Assembly (NCBI GenBank): GCA_965372745.1
Contig: CBDVDM010000005.1
Span: 1 to 64,000, forward strand
Direction: 5' to 3'
Length of the DNA: 64,000 nucleotides
Source: VRUG01 sp965372745
GTDB taxonomy: Bacteria > Planctomycetota > Phycisphaerae > Sedimentisphaerales > Anaerobacaceae
In this document: positions 1 through 9,513 of the stretch, one piece after another
Layout of the letters: each line of letters opens with the position of its first letter
How positions within the stretch are numbered: position 1 is the first letter of the stretch
Notes under the pieces: generated by a model
What the model was told of the DNA's origin: nothing
Databases searched by the model: none
Seen by the model: the letters and a program-made list of their open reading frames with translations, nothing else
Made by a program: the position numbers and the translations under genes

Positions 1-2
1 TA

Positions 3-1577
3 GCGGCAATCAACGCTGTAAGTGATATAAGCTACGGAACAAGTACATACCTATGTGACGACGTTATTACCGCAGGTAATGTGATAAGCCAGACCGCAAC
101 AGGTACCGTACCGTGCGGCTCGGTGATTGACCTTGACGTATCGACAGGGCCATGTCCGCCTTCGGATGATTTCAATGACAGCAAACGAGGTGCAATGTGG
201 CGAGTATCGGCAGATGATAACGACAGCTGGAATGTTGAGATTGAAGAAACCGGTCAGAAACTGGAACTGAGAGCAACTGGTGATACAACTACTTTGACCA
301 GCAGTCTTGTTGGCCATTGGACGATGAATGACAATGCTGCTGATACAAATGTTGTGGATAGTTCTGTTAACGGCAATAATGGAACGGCTCAGCAAAACAC
401 AAATGTTCTGTCAACCACAGGCAAAATAAACGGTGCACTAACCTTTAACGGAACCAGCGATTACATCGATGTTGGAACTGTCATAGGAACAGGTGCTTAT
501 ACAAAGGTTGCCTGGGTTAAGAGAGCAGATGGAGATTTCTTCAATAATATAGTTTCCTCAAGCACTATGGCCTCTACGGCATCTCACGCTCTTTTTGCTC
601 CATATTATTGGCAGTTTAAGCTCTCAGCAGGACATGTGGAACCATATAACGCGGTTCAAGATAGTACCGGATTAGAGGCTGACAGGTGGTATCACGTTGC
701 TGTTACCTATGACCCTGATGTGGATTCCGGGAAAATGGTTTTGTATAAGGATGGTGTTGAGATAGATTCTGCTACAAGCGTTCCAGCGAATTCAGCCATC
801 GCGTCAACTTATATTGGAAAGTATAATGGCGTTGGCTACATCAATGGCTCACTCGACAATGTAATGGTATTCGACAAAACACTAACCACAGAAGAGATAG
901 AGGCATTGTATAACGAAGGAAATGGCACAGAAACCATACCTGTGGAGCGCTTCGGTGCGGAATTCCGCAGTAATAGCTGGAGTTTTGACAATACCAGCGA
1001 TTTCCAGACGAAGATCGACTTCCATTATAGTGAACTGAGCAATCCAAACGGTTCGATAGGAATAACCGTTGGCAATGGCGACAGTTACGTTTCAATCTCC
1101 GCCGGCTCGGAAAACAACAACAAGTATTTCTACTATAAGACCAATATTGGTGGAAGCGAAGTGGTTGAGAAAGAGGCAAGAGCTACTGATGATGGAACCT
1201 TATATATCTCTTATGATTCTAATTCCAATGAGTTGTACTTAAGCCATGCAGGATATGGAAGTGGTAATGCGTATGCCTGGCTGAGTATATCCAATCCGCT
1301 GCAATCACAATGGTCATCACCAGTTCAGGTGATAATCGGCGGTGGTTCTGAGCGTGTCATCCTTAACGCAGGTAACGCTTATTTGGATAATTTTGAGATT
1401 AATCAAGCGGCTATGCTTGGCTGGGAGCCTGTAAACGACATCAATGGAGACGGCTTTATTAACTGGTTTGATATTCAAATTATAATCGGCAATTGGCTTG
1501 GTACAGGCCAAGGTGATGTCAATAACGATGGGATTGTAAACCTCAGGGACATTGCCGAAGTAGCCTTGGCGTGGTAA
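3..1577 (+). CDS. Secreted PASTA-like / LamG / dockerin-like protein, 5'-partial
   Basis: The reading frame is open to the left edge of the window, so the true N-terminus lies outside; a GTG at 81 is probably internal. From the edge the visible part has a PASTA-like repeat (about residues 1-52, with GNVISQTATGTVPCGSVIDL and a closing STGPCP), then a linker, a LamG/concanavalin-like domain (about 102-305, opening LVGHWTMND and with DRWYHVAVTYD), a second beta-rich region, and two EF-hand-like dockerin type I repeats at the C-terminus (DINGDGFINWFDIQII and DVNNDGIVNLRDIAEVAL). These are extracellular modules: LamG usually binds glycans, dockerin repeats bind calcium. No catalytic domain is seen in the visible part. 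A strong terminator follows at 1630. Extracellular location is inferred because the signal peptide is out of view. Confidence 0.85.
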   Translation, partial: AAINAVSDISYGTSTYLCDDVITAGNVISQTATGTVPCGSVIDLDVSTGPCPPSDDFNDSKRGAMWRVSADDNDSWNVEIEETGQKLELRATGDTTTLTSSLVGHWTMNDNAADTNVVDSSVNGNNGTAQQNTNVLSTTGKINGALTFNGTSDYIDVGTVIGTGAYTKVAWVKRADGDFFNNIVSSSTMASTASHALFAPYYWQFKLSAGHVEPYNAVQDSTGLEADRWYHVAVTYDPDVDSGKMVLYKDGVEIDSATSVPANSAIASTYIGKYNGVGYINGSLDNVMVFDKTLTTEEIEALYNEGNGTETIPVERFGAEFRSNSWSFDNTSDFQTKIDFHYSELSNPNGSIGITVGNGDSYVSISAGSENNNKYFYYKTNIGGSEVVEKEARATDDGTLYISYDSNSNELYLSHAGYGSGNAYAWLSISNPLQSQWSSPVQVIIGGGSERVILNAGNAYLDNFEINQAAMLGWEPVNDINGDGFINWFDIQIIIGNWLGTGQGDVNNDGIVNLRDIAEVALAW

Positions 1578-1629
1578 GTTTAATAAAAAGTAACTAACCG
1601 ATATGTTTGTTTAAAAATAGAGGCTTAAC

Positions 1630-1666
1630 GGCCTGCAAGAAAATTCTTGCAGGCCTTTTTTCTTTT
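1630..1666 (+). terminator. Rho-independent terminator
   Basis: An 11-12 bp perfect stem (GGCCTGCAAGAA at 1630-1641 with TTCTTGCAGGCC at 1644-1655) is followed directly by T6, C, T5. It ends the LamG/dockerin gene 53 bp after its stop codon. Confidence 0.92.
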
Positions 1667-1702
1667 TGTTTATGGTTCAATTGCTAATCTTAGAATCCTG
1701 AC

Positions 1703-2752
1703 TCAAAATCCCAAAACCCCGTTACAGAAGGATTTTGGGAGTAACTTTCGAGTAATACCTATCATAACAACACATATTGATATTGTAATCAACACAACTG
1801 CGAACTGATATAATGCCGGAATTGAGTAAATTATATCGATATTGTGTACAGCGATAACAACTTGTCGCAGCACAGCCATGTGTATGAGATATATTCCGAA
1901 GGAGTACCTGCCGATTGTGACTAAAAATTTCGGCCAATAACTAAAATATTCTCTCACGAAAAGAAAACCGAAAATTATACATGCAGAATACAAAAACGAA
2001 GAATATTTCACCGGAGCAATTGCAAAATACCAACTATCGTATTTTGATAATAGAATTCTCGCTTCCAGTCCTGAAATCAGCAAGCAAACCAATATGGCAG
2101 GCAAAATAAAAATTCGCACATCTTTTGGGGTGAATATTTTATTTTTACGATTTCCTGTCAGCAAACCGATTTCATAAAAAATAATCCATGAATAAAATAC
2201 TGAAGAAACCGGAATCCAGTAATTAAAATGCAATCTTGAAAGATAAGCAGATAGCAAACTTATTACATTTAATATAAGAACCAATATTAAGCCATATCGC
2301 TTACGATTGATGTACTGTAAAAGTGGAGTTATTATATAGAGTTGAGAAATCACCAAGATAAAAAAGTAAATAGTGGTTGCTCTTCCTGTCAGAAGTTTGA
2401 ATGTTATTTGTTGTATATCAATATCATGTGTTTTAATGGCCTCATACCCAAGCAAAGCAAACGACCAGAATAGATATGGAATAAGAACCCGCGGAAGCCT
2501 TTTTGACAAAAAAGCTTTATAATCTCCAAATGATTCAAGAGGTTTTCTTGACATCCAGTATCCGGAAATAAAAATAAATGCCGGAACAGCAAAATTTAAT
2601 AATTGGCGATAGGTAACAATAAAAAATAGATTCCACCCGCCAGTTGTAGGGCATCTCCATGAAAAAACAGTGTCAATTGCGTGGATTGCGATAACTGCAA
2701 TTATTGCAATTCCTCGAAATGCATCAAATGACGGGTCCCTTCGCTTTTGCAT
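1703..2752 (-). CDS. Acyltransferase 3 family membrane protein
   Basis: A 349-residue integral membrane protein with the acyltransferase 3 (OafA/YrhL-like) signature. The N-terminus has the family motif DAFRGIAIIAVIAIHA, with the conserved R (in FRG) and H (in IHA) expected for the acyl-transfer site, followed by FAVPAFIFISGYWMSR and about ten hydrophobic segments to the C-terminus. Members O-acetylate or acylate cell-surface glycans, so an envelope-modifying role is likely but the substrate cannot be read. It lies alone between two plus-strand secreted-protein genes and is convergent with the first one. Length is normal for the family without an extra SGNH domain. Confidence 0.85.
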   Translation of the reverse strand: MQKRRDPSFDAFRGIAIIAVIAIHAIDTVFSWRCPTTGGWNLFFIVTYRQLLNFAVPAFIFISGYWMSRKPLESFGDYKAFLSKRLPRVLIPYLFWSFALLGYEAIKTHDIDIQQITFKLLTGRATTIYFFILVISQLYIITPLLQYINRKRYGLILVLILNVISLLSAYLSRLHFNYWIPVSSVFYSWIIFYEIGLLTGNRKNKIFTPKDVRIFILPAILVCLLISGLEARILLSKYDSWYFAIAPVKYSSFLYSACIIFGFLFVREYFSYWPKFLVTIGRYSFGIYLIHMAVLRQVVIAVHNIDIIYSIPALYQFAVVLITISICVVMIGITRKLLPKSFCNGVLGF

Positions 2753-3244
2753 AAAAATATCTCGCTTTTCATAACAGCTGTTTCGCAGAAATTTCGAAAA
2801 CGGCTTAAATTCCCCTCAAATCATGTACCAGCTAACTCTCCTCCTGCAAGGAAATGAAATGCCTCTCCTTGACATTCTATTGTTTGGCGCTGCTCTGTTC
2901 AAGCAAATATCCTGTCGAATATATAATACGACATAACCTTTCATTGTATCAAAAAAAGTCGAGAATATACAAACAGCTATTTTTCGTATAGTCTTTTTAG
3001 ACAATCACTTACGACTAATCTTCTGCTGTCCGATAATTTAACTATTTACTTTTTGAAAGAAAAACAGTACAATGACATGACTATACAGCATTTTAAGTAA
3101 GCATAAAGCAGGTAAACTCAAGAAAATTAGTAGTCCCGCTTTCAAACAAAAGGGTGATAAAGACGAATAGATTATGAAAAATAGTCTATTCCTCATTTCC
3201 ACGCAAGGATGCAGAGACGGATACTGCGCGGAGTCTATAACTAA
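2753..3244. other. Intergenic region with a leader hairpin
   Basis: No credible gene. The only clear structure is a hairpin at 3165-3191 (GAATAGATTA, 7-nt loop, TAGTCTATTC; 10 bp with one G-U) about 55 bp before the SGNH hydrolase start. It has no T-run, so it is more likely a leader structure than a terminator. I could not match it to a riboswitch class. Confidence 0.4.
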
Positions 3245-5290
3245 ATGGAAAGAGATTTTGAGGGACAATTGATACGATTGAATACAGGTATTAATAAGCG
3301 ATTAGATCCGATTTTACTGGTATTGCCCGTATTGTTTTTGGTCTGCTTATCGATTTCGGCCAAGGCAAATGAACCGCTAAGAATCATGCCAGTAGGCGAC
3401 TCTATAACCAAAGGTCTCTGTTCGACAAACACTAATGGTTATCGCAAACCTTTATACATCAACCTCATAAACCAAGGTTACAACATTGATTTTGTTGGAA
3501 GCCAGGCAGACGGTGATTTTGCGGACACTGACCACGAAGGTCACAGTGGCTGGCATGCCGCTGAAGATGATACGGATGATGACATTCTCACTAATATATA
3601 CAATTGGCTTATGGTTAATCAACCGGAAATTGCGCTGCTTCACATCGGAACCAATGATATCACGTGGGGGGATGAGGACCCTAATGAAGTCAATGATATT
3701 TTGAATGAGATTGACAGGTATGAAACTGATAGTAATGAGAGTGTTACCGTTATCCTCGCTCTTATAATTAACAGGACACCTTACAGCTCTAAGACAACAC
3801 AATTCAACAACGACCTAAATGATATAGCTCTAAATCGTATTGCTAATGGAGATGATATTATCGTCGTAGACATGGAAACTGCATTAGACTACTCAACTGA
3901 TATGTACGATAACGTGCATCCTAACGATAACGGATATGCAAAGATGGCAGCGGTTTGGTTTAATGTTCTGTATAATCTCCTGAGCATTGCTCCCACAATT
4001 ACCTCCATGCCAGTAACAGATGCAAATATTGGACAGCTTTACAACTACGACGCAGATGCCAACGGTTACCCTGATCCTAACTACACGCTAATTACGTTTC
4101 CGTCCGGTATGACGATTGACCCTGATACAGGACTAATCGAGTGGATTCCTGTTACTTCCGGCAATTACGATGTGAATGTCGTAGCCTACAATACGGTGTT
4201 GCCTAACGACAATCAGAGTTTTACCATAACCGTGCCCTCTACTATTAAATTTGATGCCGCCAGTTCCGATTCCAACGAAGCTGGTACAACGCTAAGCTGG
4301 TATCATACGATAGGCAGCAGCAACAACCGTCTTCTGGTGGTGGGGCTCGCAAGCAAAGATAGTGGTGTCGGTGACATGGTGGTAAATAGTGTCACATATG
4401 GAAGTGCTTCTATGACTTTGGTGACTGGCTCGAGTATAACAGAGGGTAATAATTCGAAAATTAAGACAGAATTATATTATCTGTTATCACCTGCATCCGG
4501 TACGAATACAATTACTGCTACTTATAAAGGTATTGTGGACAGAAAATGCGGAGGTGCCATTTCACTGAGCAACGTAGAACAGCAACCGGCAGAGACAGTT
4601 GCTACCAATTCAAATAAAGCTGTGGACAACATCTCTACTAATATTACCACGGCAACCAATTGTGCAGTGGTAATTGATATAGTTGGCTGTGGTAATTCTG
4701 GCACATTTACTCCTGCCACTATTGATATGATGGAGAGGTTTGACATCAATAGCATTGATAGTACCGGAGCTGGTAGTTCTAAATCGGTAGAGTCACCGGG
4801 ACTAACCACAATGAGTTGGGTTTATGATTCCAGTGCCAATCAGATAGTCCATTCACTGGCGGTGTTTGCACCCACAGCACCAAAAATCTCCGGCTATATC
4901 AGCGAGCCTGATAAAACCCAAATCGATGGGGTATTGGTATCAGCAGATAATGGCGGCGGTTATGACACGACCGATTCTAACGGCTTCTATGAACTGAATG
5001 TACCCTTCAACTGGACAGGCGAAATTATACCAACTAAAGATGGATATATGTTTAACCCGCTTAAACAAACATACAGTAATGTAACTACTGATTGGTTGAG
5101 TCAGGACTATGAGGATGTCATTATCTATGACGTTTACCCTGATGCCTTTATTGACTGGTATGATGTTATGATAATAAGCCAAAACTGGCTTGATGATTCC
5201 GGCCAAAATATTTGTGACTTTGATACAGATGGAGATGTGAACCTGAAGGATTTCGCCATGTTTGCCAATATGTGGCTGTGGCCAGATTAA
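3245..5290 (+). CDS. Secreted SGNH/GDSL hydrolase with Ig-like and dockerin-like domains
   Basis: A 681-residue exported esterase-type protein. An N-terminal hydrophobic signal (PILLVLPVLFLVCLSISAKA, about residues 22-41) is followed by an SGNH hydrolase domain (about 45-245) with block I GDSIT (Ser nucleophile), block III GTND and block V HPND (catalytic Asp/His), so the catalytic residues are intact. Then come an Ig-like domain (He_PIG type, about 250-335), a beta-sandwich region of unknown family (about 338-540), a carboxypeptidase-regulatory-like domain (ISGYISEPDKTQIDGVLVSA, about 550-625) and a dockerin-like end (DAFIDWYDVMIISQNWL, DTDGDVNLKDFAMFANMWL). SGNH enzymes of this layout deacetylate or de-esterify polysaccharides. 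GGAG at 3230 lies 11 nt before the ATG, a rather long spacing. Confidence 0.88.
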   Translation: MERDFEGQLIRLNTGINKRLDPILLVLPVLFLVCLSISAKANEPLRIMPVGDSITKGLCSTNTNGYRKPLYINLINQGYNIDFVGSQADGDFADTDHEGHSGWHAAEDDTDDDILTNIYNWLMVNQPEIALLHIGTNDITWGDEDPNEVNDILNEIDRYETDSNESVTVILALIINRTPYSSKTTQFNNDLNDIALNRIANGDDIIVVDMETALDYSTDMYDNVHPNDNGYAKMAAVWFNVLYNLLSIAPTITSMPVTDANIGQLYNYDADANGYPDPNYTLITFPSGMTIDPDTGLIEWIPVTSGNYDVNVVAYNTVLPNDNQSFTITVPSTIKFDAASSDSNEAGTTLSWYHTIGSSNNRLLVVGLASKDSGVGDMVVNSVTYGSASMTLVTGSSITEGNNSKIKTELYYLLSPASGTNTITATYKGIVDRKCGGAISLSNVEQQPAETVATNSNKAVDNISTNITTATNCAVVIDIVGCGNSGTFTPATIDMMERFDINSIDSTGAGSSKSVESPGLTTMSWVYDSSANQIVHSLAVFAPTAPKISGYISEPDKTQIDGVLVSADNGGGYDTTDSNGFYELNVPFNWTGEIIPTKDGYMFNPLKQTYSNVTTDWLSQDYEDVIIYDVYPDAFIDWYDVMIISQNWLDDSGQNICDFDTDGDVNLKDFAMFANMWLWPD

Positions 5291-5377
5291 CAAGGCATAG
5301 TTAAGAACCTAAAGATAAAACACTAATGGTCCACAGGAATAGTCTTGCAGGCTGTTTTTTGATGTAGACTTTACTAC

Positions 5378-6697
5378 TTAGCTTTTAGGGGTTTGAGTAA
5401 TTTGTTTGGTCAGTTCATCGAGTATAGCCTGCATCTTAGGCTCGGTTTTTTTGGCATGACCAATTTTACTGCACGCATACATCACTGTCGTATGGTCTCT
5501 TCCGCCTAAATGTCCCCCGATTTCCTCAAGGCTGTGCCTGGTTAAGTTCCTGGCCAAATACATGCAGATTTGACGCGGTTCAGTGATACTTTGACTGCGT
5601 TTTTTGCTCTGCAAATCAGCAAGTCTAACATCAAAATAAGTTGTCACAATATCGGTGATATTGCTGATACTTATATATGCAACGTTTGATTCTGCATGAC
5701 CTTCCAGGGCATTTTTAGCTAATTCAAGTGTTATCGGTTTGGAGCTTGTCATTGCAACTGCATAAATAGTTGTTAACGCCCCTTCCAGCTCCCGGATATT
5801 GGCCTGAACCCGCCGAGCGATATATTCTGCTATTTCCTCGGAAATACTCAAGCCGCGAAGATGTGCCTTTTTCTGCACAATTGCTGCCCGTGTCTCATAC
5901 GTTGGAGGGTCAATTCGAGCAACAAGACCCCAGTTGAATCTGCTGATTAAACGTTCTTCCAGAGACGTCATCTCTATCGGTGAACAATCAGCACTTAATA
6001 TAATCTGCTTGCCGTTATTATAAATAGCATTGAACGTATGGAAGAATTCCTCCTGACTTTGCTCACGCTCGCGCAGAAACTGTATATCATCGATTACCAG
6101 CATATCAACCGTGCGAAACTGACTTTGAAAACCTGCCAGATTCCCTGTCTCAATTGCCCTGATGAATCTATTGACAAAATCCTCACAACTTAAAAACTGG
6201 AGTATCGCATCATTAAATTTTCGCCTGATCTTACTGCAAACTGCCTGTAAAAGGTGTGTCTTGCCCAATCCGGAATTGCCATAAAGGAACAGTGGGTTAT
6301 AAGTATTACCAGGCGACTGGCTTACTGCCACACAGCTTGCGTGAGCAAGACGATTACTTGGGCCTACAACAAAATTGTCGAATGTATAATCCGGATGAAG
6401 CTTCAAGCCCGGCTGGTCACGAAGAATAGTTTGATTGGATCCCTTGCCGGTATCAATATTGAAATCCACAGAAACAAGATGACCGGTTATCTGCTGAGCA
6501 GCACGAGTGAAAGTACCTTTACATTCGTCCCGAAGAAACTGTACGATTGTTTCATCAGGACAGCCTATTTCAAGTGAACCGCCACTCAAGCGAAGAACAG
6601 TTAATTTATCGAACCATTTGCGGGTATTGACAGGGTCAAGTGCCTTTGCACGCTCTACTATATCAGCGAAAATATTTTCAATCTCCAGAGTTGTCAA
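5378..6697 (-). CDS. dnaA: Chromosomal replication initiator DnaA
   Basis: A 439-residue DnaA, normal length. The AAA+ domain shows Walker A (GNSGLGKTHLLQ, about residues 139-150) and Walker B (MLVIDDIQFL, about 197-206); domain IV has the DNA-binding signature GGRDHTTVMYACSKI near the C-terminus. The start is a TTG at 6697: AAGGAG sits 6 nt upstream, whereas the ATG inside the spacer is out of frame and stops after seven codons. It stands alone, with ftsY divergently transcribed on one side and a convergent hydrolase gene on the other; dnaN, recF and gyrB are absent. The 272 bp between dnaA and ftsY hold no convincing DnaA box, so the origin is probably not here. Confidence 0.97.
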   Translation of the reverse strand: MTTLEIENIFADIVERAKALDPVNTRKWFDKLTVLRLSGGSLEIGCPDETIVQFLRDECKGTFTRAAQQITGHLVSVDFNIDTGKGSNQTILRDQPGLKLHPDYTFDNFVVGPSNRLAHASCVAVSQSPGNTYNPLFLYGNSGLGKTHLLQAVCSKIRRKFNDAILQFLSCEDFVNRFIRAIETGNLAGFQSQFRTVDMLVIDDIQFLREREQSQEEFFHTFNAIYNNGKQIILSADCSPIEMTSLEERLISRFNWGLVARIDPPTYETRAAIVQKKAHLRGLSISEEIAEYIARRVQANIRELEGALTTIYAVAMTSSKPITLELAKNALEGHAESNVAYISISNITDIVTTYFDVRLADLQSKKRSQSITEPRQICMYLARNLTRHSLEEIGGHLGGRDHTTVMYACSKIGHAKKTEPKMQAILDELTKQITQTPKS

Positions 6698-6969
6698 ACA
6701 TGTCTCCTTTATATACCGCTATGCTACATGCAAACAGCAATTTGTCCATACAAAACATCCATGTTTGAATTTATAAGACCAAAACAGGCCGTCCTCTGCC
6801 GTTTGAACAAGGCTTTCCACCATCGGGGATGACAACAGAAATCTAATCGTAAAACATCGATTTGTCAAATGAAAAATGTAGGATGCTTTTCACAACCGAA
6901 ATATCTGTACTTGATATTTTCTCTTATTTCTGCGAAACTTATATCGAAAGTTTATATAAGGAAACAGAT

Positions 6970-7893
6970 ATGGGAATTTTTACCAAAACTGCTGAATTCT
7001 TCAAAGACGGACTCGGAAAAACACGTGAAAAAATTACCTCTTCCATTTCTGCGGTGTTGACCCTCGGAAGAGACATCGACGAAAAACTCCTCGATAAACT
7101 CGAAGAGACACTGATAAGTGATGATATCGGTGTGGAAACTACCGGTAAGCTCATAGATGACCTGCGGACAGCCTACAAACAGAGACAAATTGCAACCACA
7201 GATGAAATTGTTCCCTTTCTCAAGGAGCATATCAAAAGTTATTGGCCCCATCGTGATAGACAAGTGAATTTAGCGCGTACCGGCCCAACTGTAATTTTAG
7301 TTGCCGGCGTCAACGGCTCAGGCAAAACCACAAGCATTGCCAAGCTTGCTTACATCTTAAACCAGAATAATAAAAAAGTTATTGTAGCTGCCTGCGATAC
7401 ATTCCGGGCAGCCGCTGTCGAGCAACTGACAATCTGGGCTGAAAGAATCGGCGTACCGATTGTAAAGCACAAAACCGGTTCGGACCCTGCTGCTGTTGCC
7501 TACGATGCATGCGAAGCCTCGCTTGCAAGAAATGCAGACTACCTTATTCTCGATACCGCCGGCAGACTCCATACACAAAAAGAACTTATGAGAGAATTAA
7601 CTAAAATTCGTGACGTCGTCGCACGAAAAATCCCCGACGCTCCCAATGAGGTACTGCTGGTACTCGATTCAACCACCGGACAAAACGCAATCATACAGGC
7701 AAAAAAGTTTACCGAGGCAATCGATGTTACCGGGATATTCCTGGCCAAACTCGACGGCACCGCTCGCGGGGGAATTGTTATCGCAATCAAGGACCAGCTT
7801 GATATCCCTGTAAAATTTGTAGGGCTCGGCGAAAAACCAACGGACATTGCCGAATTTGACCCAGATAATTTCGTAGAGGCATTGTTCGCTTAA
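6970..7893 (+). CDS. ftsY: Signal recognition particle receptor FtsY
   Basis: A 307-residue FtsY, the SRP receptor GTPase that delivers ribosome-nascent chain complexes to the Sec translocon. An N-terminal helical bundle (about 1-95) is followed by the SRP GTPase domain with GVNGSGKTTSIAKLA (P-loop), DTFRAAAVEQL, DTAGR and AKLDGTARGG. The acidic A domain seen in E. coli is absent, as in many short FtsY proteins. I chose the ATG at 6970, preceded by AAGGAAAC; an upstream TTG at 6862 would add 36 residues that do not look like FtsY. Confidence 0.96.
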   Translation: MGIFTKTAEFFKDGLGKTREKITSSISAVLTLGRDIDEKLLDKLEETLISDDIGVETTGKLIDDLRTAYKQRQIATTDEIVPFLKEHIKSYWPHRDRQVNLARTGPTVILVAGVNGSGKTTSIAKLAYILNQNNKKVIVAACDTFRAAAVEQLTIWAERIGVPIVKHKTGSDPAAVAYDACEASLARNADYLILDTAGRLHTQKELMRELTKIRDVVARKIPDAPNEVLLVLDSTTGQNAIIQAKKFTEAIDVTGIFLAKLDGTARGGIVIAIKDQLDIPVKFVGLGEKPTDIAEFDPDNFVEALFA

Positions 7894-8124
7894 CCTGCAC
7901 ATACACACGTCCGAAAAAACTGCATGGATAAGGCATTTTCTATCTGAATTTGTTAAATACAATATCAGGCTCAAACTGCAATCAGCATATAGCTGATAAT
8001 GTGCTCTTTATAGGGCCACATAAATCATTTTTAATTATTTATCTATACTTAAAGCCTTGCCCTGACTAAGCCGAAACTAAATTCGGAAGAGGTTCCTAAC
8101 AATGGTTGTTCAAAATGAGGTCGA

Positions 8125-8751
8125 ATGGACTCAAAAAACAAACATAAAAGATTGCGCCAGCTTTTTCGAAAACTAAATATCGAACGAAAAAAGCAGGCCC
8201 AAAAAATAGACATCCTGTGCAATGACTTTGTTGCAGTTCACAGAGATTTTATAAAAACCTTCCAGGCAATTAGTTTTACCACCAATTTTTACGAGTCCAT
8301 TGTCGGTGAAACTGAACTGGGCAATCTGCTGGATACTGCTGGACAGACTATAAAAGAGCAGATTGGTGATGCAAATATCTCCTTCTTTTTACGCTGGCAA
8401 AACAGCTTCAAGCTGCATCTGTTTGAAGATACTCCTATTTCTCTTGAACAACAGGATTTCGTCAATTGTTTCACACCCGAACTGGTTGGCAACATCTGCG
8501 AGGCAAACAAGCAATGCAATCTCAATGAGTTGTTGGAAATGAACCTGCAGGCAAATCCCGCACTGCTTAAAGATATTTCCGCTCTCACAATACCCCTGGG
8601 TCAGTTCGGTTCGTCTTTTGGTTTTGTTCTGATTTACTATCCGTCGCGGAATGCATTAGCAGTCGACAGCCTTAACCGCATCAACTCAATCATTCCAGGA
8701 CTTTCAAGAACAATCACTGCCTGCCAGATGCTTGTGCAAACAACGGATTAA
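8125..8751 (+). CDS. Hypothetical protein, possibly GAF-like
   Basis: A 208-residue soluble protein with a basic N-terminal helix (MDSKNKHKRLRQLFRKLNIERKK without the last residues is coiled-coil-like) and a mixed alpha/beta C-terminal two thirds. The pattern (long helix, then ANISFFLRWQNSFKLHLF, then LTIPLGQFGSSFGFVLIYY and a closing helix) is reminiscent of a GAF/sensor fold, but I see no diagnostic motif. No signal peptide or transmembrane segment. It stands alone 231 bp after ftsY, with no strong ribosome binding site; two upstream ATGs (8102, 8115) are out of frame. Confidence 0.6.
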   Translation: MDSKNKHKRLRQLFRKLNIERKKQAQKIDILCNDFVAVHRDFIKTFQAISFTTNFYESIVGETELGNLLDTAGQTIKEQIGDANISFFLRWQNSFKLHLFEDTPISLEQQDFVNCFTPELVGNICEANKQCNLNELLEMNLQANPALLKDISALTIPLGQFGSSFGFVLIYYPSRNALAVDSLNRINSIIPGLSRTITACQMLVQTTD

Positions 8752-8827
8752 CGGTTTTGTAAACGAATGGTTTATCAGCCTCAAGACGGGGTTTTGGGCT
8801 TGAAAAATCATCAAATGAGAAGGCTTG

Positions 8828-9106
8828 CTACATCCGTGGCATGATAATTTTCCTGGCTTCGATAATTTCAGTATATGCAGGAATCATCAATGACATGCTT
8901 GATTTTGTGAAAAAGACAAGTCCTTTATAGCTTGTCAGATATTTGTGCTTCGTCAAGAAACCACCTGGCGAATGAACCACAATTGGTTTTTCACTTTTTT
9001 CTAAGATAGAGATAAATTGATTAGGCTCTACAAAAACAATCGAACCAATTGCCTTCATAGCATCCGCAGCAGCTACGGCAACTCCTCCAACAGCACCGTT
9101 AGTCAT
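8828..9106 (-). CDS. Small conserved hypothetical protein
   Basis: A 92-residue protein beginning TNGAVGGVAVAAADAMKAIG and containing FVEPNQFISILEKSEKPIVVHSPGGF and TSYKGLVFFTKS. From memory this resembles a small family found across many bacteria with no assigned role. AGAGGGAAAA lies just upstream of the ATG, a usable Shine-Dalgarno. It is the last member of the minus-strand dnaE-metG run, 44 bp after the Minf_1886 gene. No signal peptide; one mildly hydrophobic Ala/Gly-rich N-terminal helix. Confidence 0.65.
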   Translation of the reverse strand: MTNGAVGGVAVAAADAMKAIGSIVFVEPNQFISILEKSEKPIVVHSPGGFLTKHKYLTSYKGLVFFTKSSMSLMIPAYTEIIEARKIIMPRM

Positions 9107-9150
9107 CTGTTTTCCCTCTTCTTTAGCAACTAATTATTCGTTTATGTGGA

Positions 9151-9504
9151 TTAAAAATCAAACTCGTCTTTAAAAACAGTTTTGAAATTGTAGACATTGT
9201 TGAAGTCGTCAATCGAATCAGTCTCGGTAGTGCTCATCCACTTGTGTTCTATCATCAAATATACAATCTCGCCGAAATCACGTGTTGTTGTGACGTTCCA
9301 GCTGTTCAATACAAGCTTTGCTAATCTGCCCCATCTTTCAACGGCCAACTGCTTTAGTCCGTGGCAGAGCATCTGGCCACTAATATGTCGAGGTTCATAG
9401 TCAGTTTGTTTTACCGTATAGCCAAGACCCTCGTATACAAACTTTATTGCCTCATGGCTGTAGCGTCCGTCCTGTTCTGAGATTTTTTCAAGTTTATCTT
9501 TCAC
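9151..9504 (-). CDS. Minf_1886 family protein
   Basis: A 117-residue conserved protein recognisable as the Minf_1886 family of planctomycetes and verrucomicrobia (GRYSHEAIKFVYEGLGYTVK near the N-terminus, HISGQMLCHGLKQLAVERWG and FGEIVYLMIE in the middle). Function unknown. It starts with GTG at 9504, with AAGG 7 nt upstream; the gap to the metG stop is only 9 bp, so it is almost certainly translated from the same mRNA. Its place beside metG, tmk and holB hints at a basic cellular role, which is inference. Confidence 0.78.
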   Translation of the reverse strand: MKDKLEKISEQDGRYSHEAIKFVYEGLGYTVKQTDYEPRHISGQMLCHGLKQLAVERWGRLAKLVLNSWNVTTTRDFGEIVYLMIEHKWMSTTETDSIDDFNNVYNFKTVFKDEFDF

Positions 9505-9513
9505 CTTTCAACC

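Noticed and set aside
3100..3240. Possible c-di-GMP riboswitch before the SGNH hydrolase gene
   Set aside because: A hairpin exists, but the conserved GEMM core and tetraloop-receptor sequences are not there.
5341..5365. Terminator-like TCTTGCAGGCTGTTTTTT after the SGNH hydrolase gene
   Set aside because: It resembles the right arm of the terminator at 1630 but no pairing left arm is present.
6698..6969. oriC between dnaA and ftsY
   Set aside because: No site within one mismatch of TTATCCACA was found in this interval.
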